DNA of 64,000 bases from Lenzites betulinus (Eukaryota; Basidiomycota; Agaricomycetes; Polyporales; Polyporaceae): contig JABYQU010000059.1 of the NCBI GenBank assembly GCA_022264855.1, positions 157,025 through 221,024 of the forward strand, in the 5' to 3' direction. Below the pieces are notes generated by a model that saw only the letters and a list, made by a program, of their open reading frames with translations, ran no database searches and had not been told where the DNA came from. The translations under genes were made by a program, and so were the position numbers. This document shows, in pieces, positions 45,446-57,492 of this stretch. Position 1 is the stretch's first letter, and every line of letters begins with the position of its first letter.

Positions 45446-46454
45446 TTAACCCGGCGTACCATGGACTCGAACACGATACAAACAGGTGGAGTTGGCGCCC
45501 CAGTTATCCAGCAAGACAACGGCGATAACTCCAAAGGTAAGCGTGCTGTCGGTATACACTTGAGAGACTGGGAAGGTCTGCACTGGGTTGTCGCCGTGGA
45601 TGTCGTACATGACTGAAGCTAGCCGAGCCCATAAGAAGTCCTTCGCGATAGGAGGAGCGCGCCCGTCATCTCCTGGATAGCCCGAAGCGAGGAGAGAGGT
45701 GAAGATCTCCTTGTTTCGTACGCCTTCTACCACCCCCCAAACCTCAAGGTTTTTGGGAGCCTGGTCGATGTCTATAGATATCTCCGCAGGGAGATGCTCG
45801 ACAGAGACATGTGTGAGTTGCAGCCTGCGAGGAAGACGTATGCCTAACTGAGCGGGAAGAGCTCCGATATTCCAGCATTGACCAGCATGGACGTCATCGT
45901 CGATCGCGATGCTCGGATCGTCTTCGCGGGAGAAGAGGCCAGTCGATCGTGATGTGAGCTTTTGAGCTATTCGGCCACCATGTGCGCGCAGTGCGTAGTC
46001 GGGCAGTCCGCGACGAGCGATGTCATGGGAGCGAATAGTCGCACGAACGACTTCTTCTATTGCAGTCTTGAGGGCAGGGCTCAGGACCGCGTGAGAGGGT
46101 GGGGAAGAATGCCAAGTAAGAAGGGACGAGAGTGTTGTATCTTGAGAAAAGATGAGAATGCTTGAAGAAAGTGACCCTTGTGTGAAGTGAATCCCGAGGG
46201 CGAGGGCGAAGAGTGCAATGGCAATCGTGGCGGGTAAGACAATGGTGAAGCGACCACGGTTCGAGTAGGGTAGTGAAGGGGGAGAAAGTTCGGCCTCGTC
46301 TCTGTCCGATGATATTGAAGCTTCCGATGAGAAGCGAAGTATCTTGCCGTTGCGAGACTCTGGAAGACGATTATTACACAGGTCAGTGTGAGCAGCAATG
46401 AGAGCTCATACCACTCGGCTCATCCAACCACGTCCTTGAGTCCTCCCGAAGCAT
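45446..46454 (-). CDS. SUN-domain (Sad1/UNC-84) protein, 318 aa
   Basis: complement(join(45446..46359, 46412..46454)). The 52-nt intron (gtatga...ttccag) keeps frame and the total is 319 codons with stop. The start MLREDSRTWLDE was chosen because it is the only ATG upstream that splices in frame. A single membrane segment lies at about residues 52-73 (FTIVLPATIAIALFALALGI). The C-terminal half is the SUN domain: GQCWNIGALPAQLGIRL, LTHVSVEHLPAEI, a WGVVEG segment, TFPVSQVYTDSTLTFGVIAV and the diagnostic NWGANSTCLYRVRVHG end. SUN proteins span the inner nuclear membrane and bind KASH partners to link nucleus and cytoskeleton, although some fungal relatives act in the ER or cell periphery. It is short for the family, with a small luminal linker. 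It appears intact and is likely a host gene. Confidence 0.85.
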
Positions 46455-46884
46455 GAATCTGCTTCCGTTAAAGGGCGAGTCCTGGGACGAGGGCATGATG
46501 GGCGGCGGGGTAGTCTGGCACAGAGACAGCGAGTGGAGAGGTTGTCTTAAAGCGCGCGGCGCACGCCAAGGTGTCCTCGTTCAATGTTCACGCGCGCCCG
46601 CAAGCGCCCAAGCGTTTATGATGCATTACGGATGACTAATCCAAGTGAGCTCGAGTGCTCGCAGTGTGCTCGCTCACCGAGTCACTCACTCACTCGCCTC
46701 AGGCTCGATTATGTTGTGATAGTTGAGAGACACGCCTCGGAACACACTCAACACAGAATATAATGTCCGTCTTCTGTCTACTAAGCGACTATATCAACTC
46801 CCTGACCGCTCCCTCGACGCCGCCCAATGCCCATGATCCACTGCTGTGCACAGTTATTACAACACTCTGCGATCGAATGGCCAA

Positions 46885-48038
46885 TCACGTACATGGGGAG
46901 ACACGCCGGGAGCCCCAGTCACCGCCGACCCAAGAAAGGGCTTGCTTTTTTGGCGTGACTTTCACCTTGCGGCCGTCTTCGCGCATGTATCCCATCTCGA
47001 TAGCTTGCCAGACGTCTTCCGCGGTATTCTCGTCTACAACACGTAGCCAGAGCTGGGAAAAACCAGGCGCTTTATGCCAGAAGAGATCCCCTCGTTGAAG
47101 ACCACAACTAGAGTGGAGCGCGGGCGGACTGGCGATTCGGTCATTCGACGTAGTCTCGAACCACCAGGTGTATTGGCGTCCTTGAGACGTGTCATGTTTA
47201 TCGTTGCTTCGAATCGGGTTCTTCTGTCTGTCCAGTACGATCTGGCGTGTGATATGAGCACTGTGCCTTAACAACTAGGTATGACTTATAGTTTCCTACC
47301 ATATTGATGTCCGTCCGGGTCTTCGCTGGAGTACCCACACTTGAAGTCTGGGCCAAAGACGCCTTGGAACTTGATCTTGTGATGCGTTTCGAAGTCGGAG
47401 CTTGGGAGGGCTGAGGATGCGTAGACACAGAGTTTTTCCTTCAAAGGCGTTCGCTGGCATGATTCCCGCTGGACGCTCGCGAGTCCCCCGATAGAAACGA
47501 GGTCGCGCGTCGGGTTGCATTTCGTGGAGGTGTGGGAGGCGTAGGAAGAGGGGGAGGAGAGGGTGGCGGAGAAGGGCTTGGGCTTTCGTCTACGTCAATA
47601 GCCTCGTCGGGAGCGGCGGAAACCGATGTGGAACACGCCAAGATGCCCTTCGGTAATAGCCGTCGTACCCCGTCTTCTTCTTTGATACCACTTAAGACAT
47701 TGAAGCTGAAGTGTGAGCCCCCGAGACGGAGAAGATAGTCATTGCGCTCACCGAAGTATACCCTCCGGCCCCATTGGGGCAAGGGTTCTGAGAACTCCTG
47801 GCATCACATCACTCCCCGGAGGAACACGGGCGGAAAATTGTAAGACGGTGGGAGGGCGACGGCGCACTATGGTTGAGGCAGAGAAGGCGTAATCTGCATC
47901 AGGACGTGTTCGAGTTCGCCAAAGATATTGGCAGATGATAAGGTACGCAGCGATGATTGATGAAGCAGCGATGCATATATGCGGAAGATAATCTGCGAGT
48001 GGGCGTAGAGCGTCCATGGCCAATGCTTTCGAGGACGA
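46885..48038 (-). CDS. Hypothetical membrane-anchored protein, exon structure unresolved
   Basis: Several minus-strand segments look coding but I could not join them all. The first is from the ATG at 48038 (MDALRPLADYLPHICIAASS) with a hydrophobic helix (ICIAASSIIAAYLIICQYLW) that could anchor the protein. Another is 47441-47782, with WGRRVYFGERNDYLLRLGGS and a Pro/Ser-rich tract. The last lies at 46885-47265 with GRQYTWWFETTSNDRIASPP, LQRGDLFWHKAPGFSQLWLR and RKVKVTPKKQALSWVGGDWG. The last segment has the Trp/aromatic-rich look of a globular domain. No family is recognised with confidence. It could be one gene or two. Confidence 0.4.
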
Positions 48039-48562
48039 CATGACCTCGACAGTCAAGGTGGTTGCCTGGCTCTCAACGCGCTACATAAATCTGTCGCCGT
48101 AAGTTGATGGCTCATGAGACAGACGCCAGTGTCGGTACCTAGCTGCCGGATGTTGCACAAAGGGGAGGCTCCGTACGCGTACGTGGGACTCACGAATACG
48201 CCACAGCCTGAACGTGTTTGATTGATCTGATTCTGAGCACTATACAAGGCATGCCGGGCCCAAAACGCTACAAGGAGAGATAGCACCATGCTCCGAGCAA
48301 CACTATCAGCGTGATGCTCAGGCTTATCCAATGAAATCGAGACGCTTGGGCCGGATGGCGGTCATGTGTTCTTCTAGGCGTTGCTGACGATGCCTGCGGT
48401 CTGCCTAGCCAAGTTAGGTGAGCGGCGGCGGGAAGTTAGCGATTGTGTGCATGAAAACATACTTGTCTCTTGTGTTTTCCATAAAACGATGGAAGATGGA
48501 GTGTTGCGGTTGAAAATTGCGGTAGCGATGTAAAAGTCGTCATGATAATCATCGTAATGGGC

Positions 48563-49763
48563 CTAAAACGACGTGAGCCTCACATCGTGCCTTGGTACTA
48601 CCTCGCCTCCTACCGCAATCGCGAGCACGGGCACTTCAGCTGAACATAAGTAGGTCAGAACACGCCACGGTGGTCGGGCAATAAACTTACCATCCAGGAC
48701 TAATGGCTGCTTGCGCCTAGAATAAACATCCCACATATTGACTCGTCCATGCAAGCTACCCCCGATCAAAGCATGATCCCCATGCAGGAAGCGCACGGGG
48801 AGGGGTGGCCCGGTAGTGATATCCTGTTGGAACGAGTATAATGGTTCCAACTCGACGAACCCCTTCAGTGCAAAAAGCTCAAACCCGGTGAGCATATTTG
48901 ACACGGCAAGAAGGCGGCCATCCCGTGTGAGGCTTGCGTCGGCGCTAAGTGCGACGCATGAGAATGCCTGAATGAACTCGATGGCTGGAGACTTGTCTTA
49001 CATATACCCGGGCAGCGGAGTGCCGCCGATGCGGGCCCAAGTACGGCCGTCGAACGCGCTGAGATATACACAGTGAGCGTGTTTATTGCGCGTTCATGAT
49101 ACGACCTACACGATACCATGATTCAGGTATGTCACCAATAGGACGAGGGGGTGAGAAGGACTCAACGTCCAATGCAAGCTTGTTACCATGATATCACATG
49201 CCGTCGTATATGAGCTACGTTTGGGGGCATTCAGAGACGCTACTAGGGTCCATGTACCTATCGAGCTATTATGAGATTATGAGAGCACGAGGGAAAAATG
49301 GAGGGTTGTAAACTCACTCGGAGAGACACGGGACCAGACCTTGACTTCCTTGTGTGCTCCGGAGGCAAGATACGCTCCCTTAAAGGCCAGGCGTTCGACG
49401 GGATAGCGATGAGCTAAAAATCCTTCCAGTCGGATAAGGGTCTACGGGGGAATCAGTTGTAAGGCTCAGAGCATCGTGATGGGTACAAGTACCGGGGATA
49501 TTGCGAGCGATGCGATGGTGCCGTCCTGCATTCCGCACACCATGCGTTCATCGAGGTCGAGCCATACGACCGAGAGGACGGGGGACTTGCCAGCGAATAC
49601 ATGAAGTAACTTACCCGACCCAATTTCCCATACACACACACGTCCATCTAAACCACCTGAAGCGAGGAAGGATCCACTGGGACTGAACGCGACCGTTGTT
49701 ACGGCATCGCGATGACCTTCTCGGTGCAGCAGGCGGAGATGCTGCTGATACTGTAGAGGCATT
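48563..49763 (-). CDS. WD40-repeat protein
   Basis: Start ATG at 49763 (MPLQYQQHLRLLHREGHRDA). Exon 1 holds a clear WD40 unit (GHRDAVTTVAFSPSGSFLAS, GLDGRVCVWEIGSGKLL) followed by LSVVWLDLDERMVCGMQDGT. Splice sites of the gtac...cccgtag kind join to TLIRLEGFLAHRYPVERLAF with KEVKVWSRV, and later exons give CVALSADASLTRDGRLLAVS, FELFALKGFVELEPLYSFQQ and FLHGDHALIGGSLHGRVNMW. This succession of WD units is typical of a basidiomycete WD40 family of unknown role, in which the propeller serves as a binding platform. The last exon encodes LAIAVGGEVVPRHDVRLTSF. Exact junctions between 48900 and 49340 are not certain. Confidence 0.65.
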
Positions 49764-50547
49764 GAGAGGACACAGGTTCGAGTTCGCAAGCCTCGAGAGA
49801 TGGCGGGAGAGGGATTTGGAGAGGCAGCGAGTGAGTAAGTGAGTACAAGGTACAAGTACAAGCAGGTCAAGCTAGCGCGAATCACGCGCACGAGTGATCG
49901 AGATCCCCGGCCCGGGTGCTCTAGTCTGGCGCTTTTGCAAGTTCTCCGACATCCGAGTCGACCCTCGTACCTTGCTCGACGATTGGTTCTTGTGTGAGTC
50001 CTCAGATCTCAGAGCCGATGAGCTTTTCATGGCAACATTGTGCTAACTTGACAGCTGCTTGTTGCAACAATTCGTCCCCTTGTACTTTCGTGCTGACACC
50101 TTGTGCAGAATCGGTGATGCCTACAGGATGGGCGGGGAATACCCGATTTACGGTCAACGACTAGAACAATATCTGTCAATGCAGGGAGCGCGCCCAAGCA
50201 TTTCGCACAATGCGCAACTGCGCCATGTGCTCAGCTTAACCCTAAACTTTGGACATCGAGGCTCAAGCGACAACATGCCCAGTCTCAGCGTCTCCGTTAT
50301 GTGCCACTCGACTAGTGGGCAAGGCATATATAAATACCGCTGGGTTGGCCCACAACCTGCACCAATACATCCACTCGAACTGCAACGCAACCCACTCTCC
50401 TCCGCGCAAACTCGCTTTCCCTCCACACATCAGCCTAGAAGTATGGAACACGCACACACTCCCACCCGTAGTGGACGGCGCGAGTCGCTCACCATGGTCT
50501 GTATTCCAGAGTGTGCTACTTATGCCGAATCGTACTGATCAACGTCG

Positions 50548-51588
50548 CCACAGAGCGCACACTCCTTTCCTGTACGACGTGACGTTAACATCGCGTCGCG
50601 CGGAGGTCTGGAAACCTTCGTCTTGCTCGGACATTACAACGCCAACATTGGCAGGGTTGTGGAGGACTTCAGGATTACACTGCCCGATCATGAAGGCTAC
50701 CCCGCCCACGAGCTCCGTGCAGCCCTTCGACTCACACCCAACATCGAATGCCTCGTTCTTAATCTTCCCGTGGAGTCTCCTGTCACGTTGCTCAATGGTC
50801 TGCAGTTCCCCAACCTGCGTGTGTTCTCCAGCAACCTTCCCCATCGCGTCCTGAGTACTTTTCTCGCCGCCCATCCCCTTCTCGTCTCTCTCGCACTTCG
50901 CGGATCCTGTGGGCGCAGCGCTCAGTGCCCCCTTCAAGGCTTGGAGCTTCATCATCTATCCGACTTGCAGTGCCCTTCGCGCTGCTTCGTCGGGATTGCG
51001 CGTGGATCCTTGGTCACTGCAACGGTGAACCTCACGCGTCTTACCTCCATGTCGTCACTTGCTATACAGACCCTGTCTTCGTCGCGCCTGTACTCCCTCG
51101 CTGTCGACTATCACTCCACCGACTACGACGTTCTATCCCGTGTGGCAATGGCCATCCCCAACCTGCGCAAGCTCAAGCTGAATGAGAAACCACATAACCA
51201 GGTATGTGTTGCGGCCGTTCACCGCGTCAGCAGCCCGCTCACAGACTTATAGCGCCGTTACGACCATTCTCGCCGTCCGTGGAACGACCTCCGCTCGTGG
51301 CATCGTATCCTCATGACTCTCCCGCACCTGGAAGAGCTCATGCTGCGTACGCTGACCAGCATTGCCGGCCCGACACGCACCGAGTCCAATGTAGTGGACG
51401 CTTGGGCTCGTGGCATTGGACAGCGTGCTACCGCGCATCCCAGCCTGTTCTACATCGCGCTCATCCAGAAGAATACCGAAGATGGGCAGACGGGGCAACT
51501 GCTCAGTCACTGGTTCAAAGGAGCCACTGGGAGGTGGTCGCGTGTCGCAGCACGTAGCATTGGACGTACACAGACCTTTTCTCTCTGA
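50548..51588 (+). CDS. F-box/LRR-like protein, 5' end uncertain
   Basis: join(about 50548..51201, 51253..51588). The intron at 51202-51252 (gtatgt...ttatag) preserves frame. The upstream part begins after a probable acceptor (cgccacag at about 50545-50552) and reads ETFVLLGHYNANIGRVVEDF, PNIECLVLNLPVESPVTLLN and FPNLRVFSSNLPHRVLSTFL, followed by LRKLKLNEK. These leucine-rich, beta-strand-like units resemble the LRR portion of basidiomycete F-box proteins. A proximal exon (LAFPPHISLEVWNTHTLPPV near 50420-50480) may provide the F-box but its start was not fixed. No stop interrupts the two exons given. SCF adaptor function is inferred from family resemblance only. Confidence 0.5.
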
Positions 51589-51769
51589 TATGTGCACATC
51601 TTTCCCCAACATGCCCCAGTTTTGTACGCGATCATTATGCTCGATGCCTCTTATGAATCTTCCCTATGCTAACCTGTCGCTTCATGATACACATTATGTC
51701 TTTACGCTTCCTTTATGCTCACTCCTATGTCCACCTATCATCCTGTGCGAATCCGAATATACTCCTATT

Positions 51770-52930
51770 CATCTTTGAGTTCTCTGGGCGTGCTGACCTT
51801 AATGCGACGATGAGCGCGTTGATGCGACCCGCGGCCCGCTGAGGCCGGAGCGGTACAGTTAGGTACGGGCGTAGCAGGCTTCGGCGCAGCCGTCGCAAGC
51901 CGTCGCGAGCCGTCGCACGCCCGGCTGAGTCGCGGGCGCCTGAGGACCGTAGCCGCAGCAGGAGGAGTCTGGCCGTGCGACCGGCTGATCTCGGACTTTG
52001 GGAGAGCGACCCGGTATCGTCCATGTATATATTCCGTGCTCCGTAGTTTTCAGAACGGAAGCCATCCCCACCCCTCAGACCTCATAGAACGGCCCTGGTA
52101 CCGACTGCGACTGCGACTGCGACCGCGAACTGCGAACTGCGACCGCGAGCTGCGACGCGAACTTGCGACTGCGATCGCGGCTTCCCCTGACCACCGCGAC
52201 TGCCTCGTCCACGCCTCCTTACCAGTTCGCTGGCACTGCGACCGGTTGCGATAGAACCGACGGACCGCGTACCCACCTTCCCTCTGCGATAGCGGGACGA
52301 CCGCGACCGGCGACGCTTCGTGGAAGCCCAGTGAAGGGAAACCGGCCCTTACTCGCAGGCATTATCCTTCCCTCCCCGCACTACGTCCGGCCTCGCCCCC
52401 TAGGCTCTCGGCCGCGCCCTCTATCCCTGCTGTTATAGCAGGTCTCAGTGCATCATTTTGGAGCCCACCGCGAGGGGGATATAGCAAGCAGTAGTCCGCA
52501 TTCCTCCTTCCCCGGGCCAAACGGCAGTCGTCGCAGCAGCCATTGAGCCGGGACAACGCACACAACAGGCGCCGAAGCGCAAGACAAGAGCAGCGACCAA
52601 GGACCCCGATCTCGGTTCCGAGCTACTCGTCGCAAGATTCAAGCTGCTCATCACCCAGTTCAGCCACCACCTAGACGACGAGAGGCTCTCTGCGATCATA
52701 GAACCGGTCTTTGTTCTCCTCGACCGCGGCTGCGAACTTCTGCGACGCGACCCCGCAGCCTGCGACTGGTTCCGCGACGCGGCCCTAGCCATCGCAAACC
52801 TCTCCCCGACCAGCCTCTCACCCGCTAGTCCCACACCACGCGACTCGGAAGGCCGCGAACCGACTGAGTACCAAGCGCCAGCCTTTCATTCCCCCTGTCC
52901 CCCTTAGAGGACCTCTTCGAGAACCCATTC
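51770..52930 (+). other. Probable LTR/leader region of the second retroelement
   Basis: GC-rich stretch with repeated gcgac/cgcaag words (for example gactgcgactgcgaccgcga near 52107-52130), a TATA-like gtatatat word at 52024 and, further on, the gag ORF. The same words continue in the gag coding region, suggesting one element. I could not define LTR ends because no second copy is in the window. Confidence 0.35.
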
Positions 52931-55900
52931 GTGGACGTTATGCCAGAACCACAGGAAGCGCCACCACCAGCGCCGCAGTTGCGACCGGCCATGCCAGCGC
53001 GAGGTCACTCGACCGCGCCCACCTTCACTCCGGAACAGCCGCGTACGCTGCGACGCTTCTTTCAAGATATCGAAGCGCTCTTCGAGCGCAGCGGAGTAGA
53101 GGAGGACCGACAGCGCAAGCAGTGGGTAGTGCGGTACCTACCGATCGACGTATCCGAGCTCTGCGAGAGCCTCCCGGCCTATGGAGCTGGAGTCGCGTAT
53201 CGCGAGTTCGTCAAAGCGGTTACAGACCTATACCCTGGCGCGGAAGAGTCGCGCAAATATTCGGTCGCAGATGTCGAGGCACTCGTCGCAAGACGAGCGG
53301 CCGTCGCAATCACTAGCATCACCGAGCTATCCAGCTACTATCGCGACTTCTTCGCGATGACCACCTACCTCATATCGCAAGCGCGACTGTCGACGTCCGA
53401 GCAGTCGCGTCTCTTCGTCAAAGGAATCCGCGCTCCCCTATGGGACCAAGTGTCGCAGAGGCTGCAGCTCAAAGACCCGGACCACTATCCGGACGACCCT
53501 TACGAGCTAAACAAAGTGTACGAGGCCGCGAAGTTTGTCCTCCACGGAACGCTCGCGACCGCCCCCCTCCCATCTAGCGCCAACGCGACCGCAAATGTCG
53601 CGAACCCGTCAGTAAAGGTGGAAGACCTCGCCCCTCTGTTGCGATTGCTCGCACAGTCCGTGAACGAGCGAGGAAACGCCCCTGGTCCCGCCACACAGTC
53701 GCAACAGAATCGCTTATCGGGAAGCTACGCGACGCAGGACCAGAACGACGGCTTCTGCCACTATTGCGGGAACGCCGGCTGCATGCTACGGAATTGCCCC
53801 TTTGTCCAGGAAGATGTCGACGCAGGGCGGTGTATCCGGAACCACGAAGGACGGGTCTGTCTACCCAACGGGATGTATGTGCCCAGGTTCATGCATGGCT
53901 TCAATCACTTGTGGTTGCCACCATAATAATATAATCCCCCACCAGACTGGTGCACACCTCGTGTATTTTGTGATCACCACTTGTAATTGTTTAACGCTAC
54001 CCCAGCCATTGTATTATAAGTGTCAAGTATTATATTATAAGGACCACCTATTGTACAATCCCTGGGCAGTTTGTTTTTGATACTGTGGGCGCGTATTTGG
54101 GATTGTACAATCCCTGGGCAGTTTGTTTTATATTCTGGCAGCTGTGCCTGGTTTGCGTTTATCCATTATACAATCAGTGCCTGCTTGTAGGTCCCTGTTT
54201 ACCGCTTAATGGGCGCTTTTTTGGCTTCCTAATAGGGTAGGCATACCAAATGACCGCATTTGGGCGCTTTTTTGGCTTCCAAATGGGGCAGGGGCCTACT
54301 ACCACCCCCTGGGGGCTCCCTTTTGGCCCCCCTGGGTGCATTATTGCCCCACTTTGTGCCCTATGTATATGTGGTGATCATGATACATATCAGGGTGTTC
54401 TGTGGGGGCTAAAAACCGACCAAAAGCAGTCAAAAAAGCGAACCCAGGGCAGGGGTCAGCAGGTCCTGGTAGGTGCATGCAGCATATTATTGGTTCCTCT
54501 GGGCCCATTATGTTGATCAATATATCATTTGAAAGCTATAGCACAGGGCTTTCTGGGACAGCTATTTGCATAGCCCCCGATGCTGTACTGATGAAGATAT
54601 GGCCTTTCGCATTTTCGCAAAAAGCAGCGTTTTGTTTGCTCAATAGCTCCTGATCCAGGGCACATATAAATCCACCCTATACACCGTTAGATTTGTATTT
54701 AGCAGACCTTTGAAACAGGCCTACTCTCAGGATATTCCATCCACATGTATTCTGCCCCTCCTCCTGCCTCCCTGCCAATAGATCACCCTCCAGGGCCCTC
54801 AGTTCCTAATGGATTCCCTTGAAAGCCTTTGTAGTGTGTACTGGCAATATATCCATACATATTGCCAGCTTGGCATGGTTTAAAATGGCCTACCCCTTAC
54901 GTGCCCTCTTGCTGTACATTTGGGGCACTTCCAGCTTGTTTGCTCCATAATATTATATCCTGTACAGATATGGCCCTGCTCTCTTTTGCATGTTGTCTGT
55001 GTATACTATAGCTACCAATAAATGTGCTCAAAAGTGTTATCATACATCTAGATCTCTTATAGGCTCCTTATCAGTAGCCCACAGTGTAGCCCAATCTATC
55101 GCGTTTTGGGGGCATATTATTTAGATCAGACAGCACAGCTGTACTGGCATAGTGTTCAGGATTACATTGCACCAAACATCATGAGATTTGGTGGAGAAGT
55201 GACGGAGGTATGGAGGGAACACCTCAGAACAGCCCTCTGATGCAGTTGGTGAAGAATACATGAATGCACTGCTGTAAGCTGTGCTTAAGCATGTAGACCA
55301 CCATTTGGGATATTCTGCCCATACCTCCGTCACTTCTCCACCAAATCTCATGATGTTTGGTGCAATGTAATCCTGAACACTATGCCAGTACAGCTGTGCT
55401 GTCTGATCTAAATAATATGCCCCCAAAACGCGATAGATTGGGCTACACTGTGGGCTACTGATAAGGAGCCTATAAGAGATCTAGATGTATGATAACACTT
55501 TTGAGCACATTTATTGGTAGCTATAGTATACACAGACAACATGCAAAAGAGAGCAGGGCCATATCTGTACAGGATATAATATTATGGAGCAAACAAGCTG
55601 GAAGTGCCCCAAATGTACAGCAAGAGGGCACGTAAGGGGTAGGCCATTTTAAACCATGCCAAGCTGGCAATATGTATGGATATATTGCCAGTACACACTA
55701 CAAAGGCTTTCAAGGGAATCCATTAGGAACTGAGGGCCCTGGAGGGTGATCTATTGGCAGGGAGGCAGGAGGAGGGGCAGAATACATGTGGATGGAATAT
55801 CCTGAGAGTAGGCCTGTTTCAAAGGTCTGCTAAATACAAATCTAACGGTGTATAGGGTGGATTTATATGTGCCCTGGATCAGGAGCTATTGAGCAAACAA

Positions 55901-56973
55901 AACGGCTGCTTTTTGCGAAAATGCGAAAGGCCATATCTTCATCAGTACAGCATCGGGGGCTATGCAAATAGCTGTCCCAGAAAGCCCTGTGCTATAGCTT
56001 TCAAATGATATATTGATCAACATAATGGGCCCAGAGGAACCAATAATATGCTGCATGCACCTACCAGGACCTGCTGACCCCTGCCCTGGGTTCGCTTTTT
56101 TGACTGCTTTTGGTCGGTTTTTAGCCCCCACAGAACACCCTGATATGTATCATGATCACCACATATACATAGGGCACAAAGTGGGGCAATAATGCACCCA
56201 GGGGGGCCAAAAGGGAGCCCCCAGGGGGTGGTAGTAGGCCCCTGCCCCATTTGGAAGCCAAAAAAGCGCCCAAATGCGGTCATTTGGTATGCCTACCCTA
56301 TTAGGAAGCCAAAAAAGCGCCCATTAAGCGGTAAACAGGGACCTACAAGCAGGCACTGATTGTATAATGGATAAACGCAAACCAGGCACAGCTGCCAGAA
56401 TATAAAACAAACTGCCCAGGGATTGTACAATCCCAAATACGCGCCCACAGTATCAAAAACAAACTGCCCAGGGATTGTACAATAGGTGGTCCTTATAATA
56501 TAATACTTGACACTTATAATACAATGGCTGGGGTAGCGTTAAACAATTACAAGTGGTGATCACAAAATACACGAGGTGTGCACCAGTCTGGTGGGGGATT
56601 ATATTATTATGGTGGCAACCACAAGTGCTTCAATGGCCTCACTATGCGCGATCGAGTCTACGAGTGGCATCGTCGCAATCCCAATCAGCTCGCGTCGCGG
56701 CCGGCGTCGCAGATGGTGTTCGAGATCGCAGAGGACCCGTACACGGCGAGTGGCTTTGCGCTTGCGACGGAGGACCGGATCGCACAGCTGGAGTACGAGC
56801 TTTACGCTCTGCGACGGACCAAAGAACGCTTCGACGGAGTAGAGGTACCTTCCTATCGGCGACCTACCCAACGGCCACGACCGGGGACTCCGCCCAGCTG
56901 CTGTTGTAGCGATGATGCATCAGAGGCCGTACAGCGCCCACCCCCCGTGATGCACCAAAGACCGTACGTTTAG
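52931..56973 (+). pseudogene. gag: Retroelement gag gene interrupted by a palindromic insertion
   Basis: The 5' part (52931-53905) encodes Gag: a Pro-rich start, RTLRRFFQDIEALFERSGVE, QWVVRYLPID and a long helical capsid-like region, then a zinc knuckle CHYCGNAGCMLRNC in which the usual His is replaced by Cys. The frame reaches the insertion at 53906. The 3' part (56635-56973) resumes with TMRDRVYEWHRRNP, a segment typical of the same Gag family, and ends at a stop at 56973. The insert plus duplicated target is 2729 bp, and subtracting it puts both parts in the same frame. No pol is present downstream, so the element was already gag-only or truncated. Confidence 0.75.
53906..56627. mobile_element. 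2722-bp near-perfect palindromic (fold-back) element
   Basis: Arms 53906-55213 and 55319-56627 are reverse complements over about 1308 bp. The only difference I found is one extra base at gcagc(c)gtttt (near 54629 versus 55904). The spacer 55214-55318 is 105 bp. Tips read cacttgtggttgcc and are flanked by the exact 7-bp duplication cttcaat (53899-53905 and 56628-56634). Each arm contains the same 88-codon ORF (54250-54516 and 56017-56283), rich in Gly/Pro/Cys, with no recognisable function and probably not a gene. No transposase is present, so it must be mobilised in trans. The superfamily is not identifiable from these tips. Confidence 0.92.
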
Positions 56974-57142
56974 GCGCCCCCTTGGCGAGGCGCGGGGTTA
57001 CTACTGGGCCCTCTCGGCACCTCGGCACATGTCCTAAAGCGGTAATTCGTGTGTAATATGTCGCGCGCACCGCGTAAACGCCTCCCGGACGTATTATTCA
57101 GCTTCGCGTAGTGTATACAGAGCGCCCGGGCGCCCCTTCCTC

Positions 57143-57315
57143 CTCCCGGGCACCTCGGGGATGCCCTTGGAGAGCGCCCGGCCACCTACCAGCCTCCCGG
57201 GCACCTCGGGGATGTCCTGGGAGAGCGCCCGGCCACCTACCAGCCTCCCGGGCACCTCGGGGATGTCCTGGGAGAGCGCCCGGCCACCTACCAGCCTCTC
57301 GGGCACCTCGGGGAT
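57143..57315. repeat. 51-bp tandem repeat, about 3.4 copies
   Basis: Unit beginning cctcccgggcacctcggg and continuing gatgtcctgggagagcgccc. Copies start near 57143, 57195, 57246 and 57297, with the outer ones slightly diverged. It is divisible by three and therefore open on several frames, but it is not considered coding. Confidence 0.85.
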
Positions 57316-57492
57316 GATCTACCATGGGGTTTATACCCTTGGAGAGCGCCTGGTTACATGTAGATTGCACAACTACAGAAGTAAATGTATACAAGGGGGC
57401 TAGGCGGAGAGTTATAAAGGATCATCATGGGGAACGAGGTACAGGGAAGTGCACAGATACAAGGGCGGTGAAGGATGTTGTCATGTAATCCA

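Noticed and set aside
54250..54516. 88-codon ORF present in both arms of the palindrome (also 56017-56283)
   Set aside because: Identical only because the arms are identical. It has no recognisable domain, and the Gly/Pro/Cys composition and lack of context make a gene unlikely.
53906..56627. Possibility that the palindrome is only an assembly artefact
   Set aside because: A unique 105-bp spacer, a one-base difference between arms and an exact 7-bp target duplication in a gag frame argue for a real insertion, though long reads would settle it.
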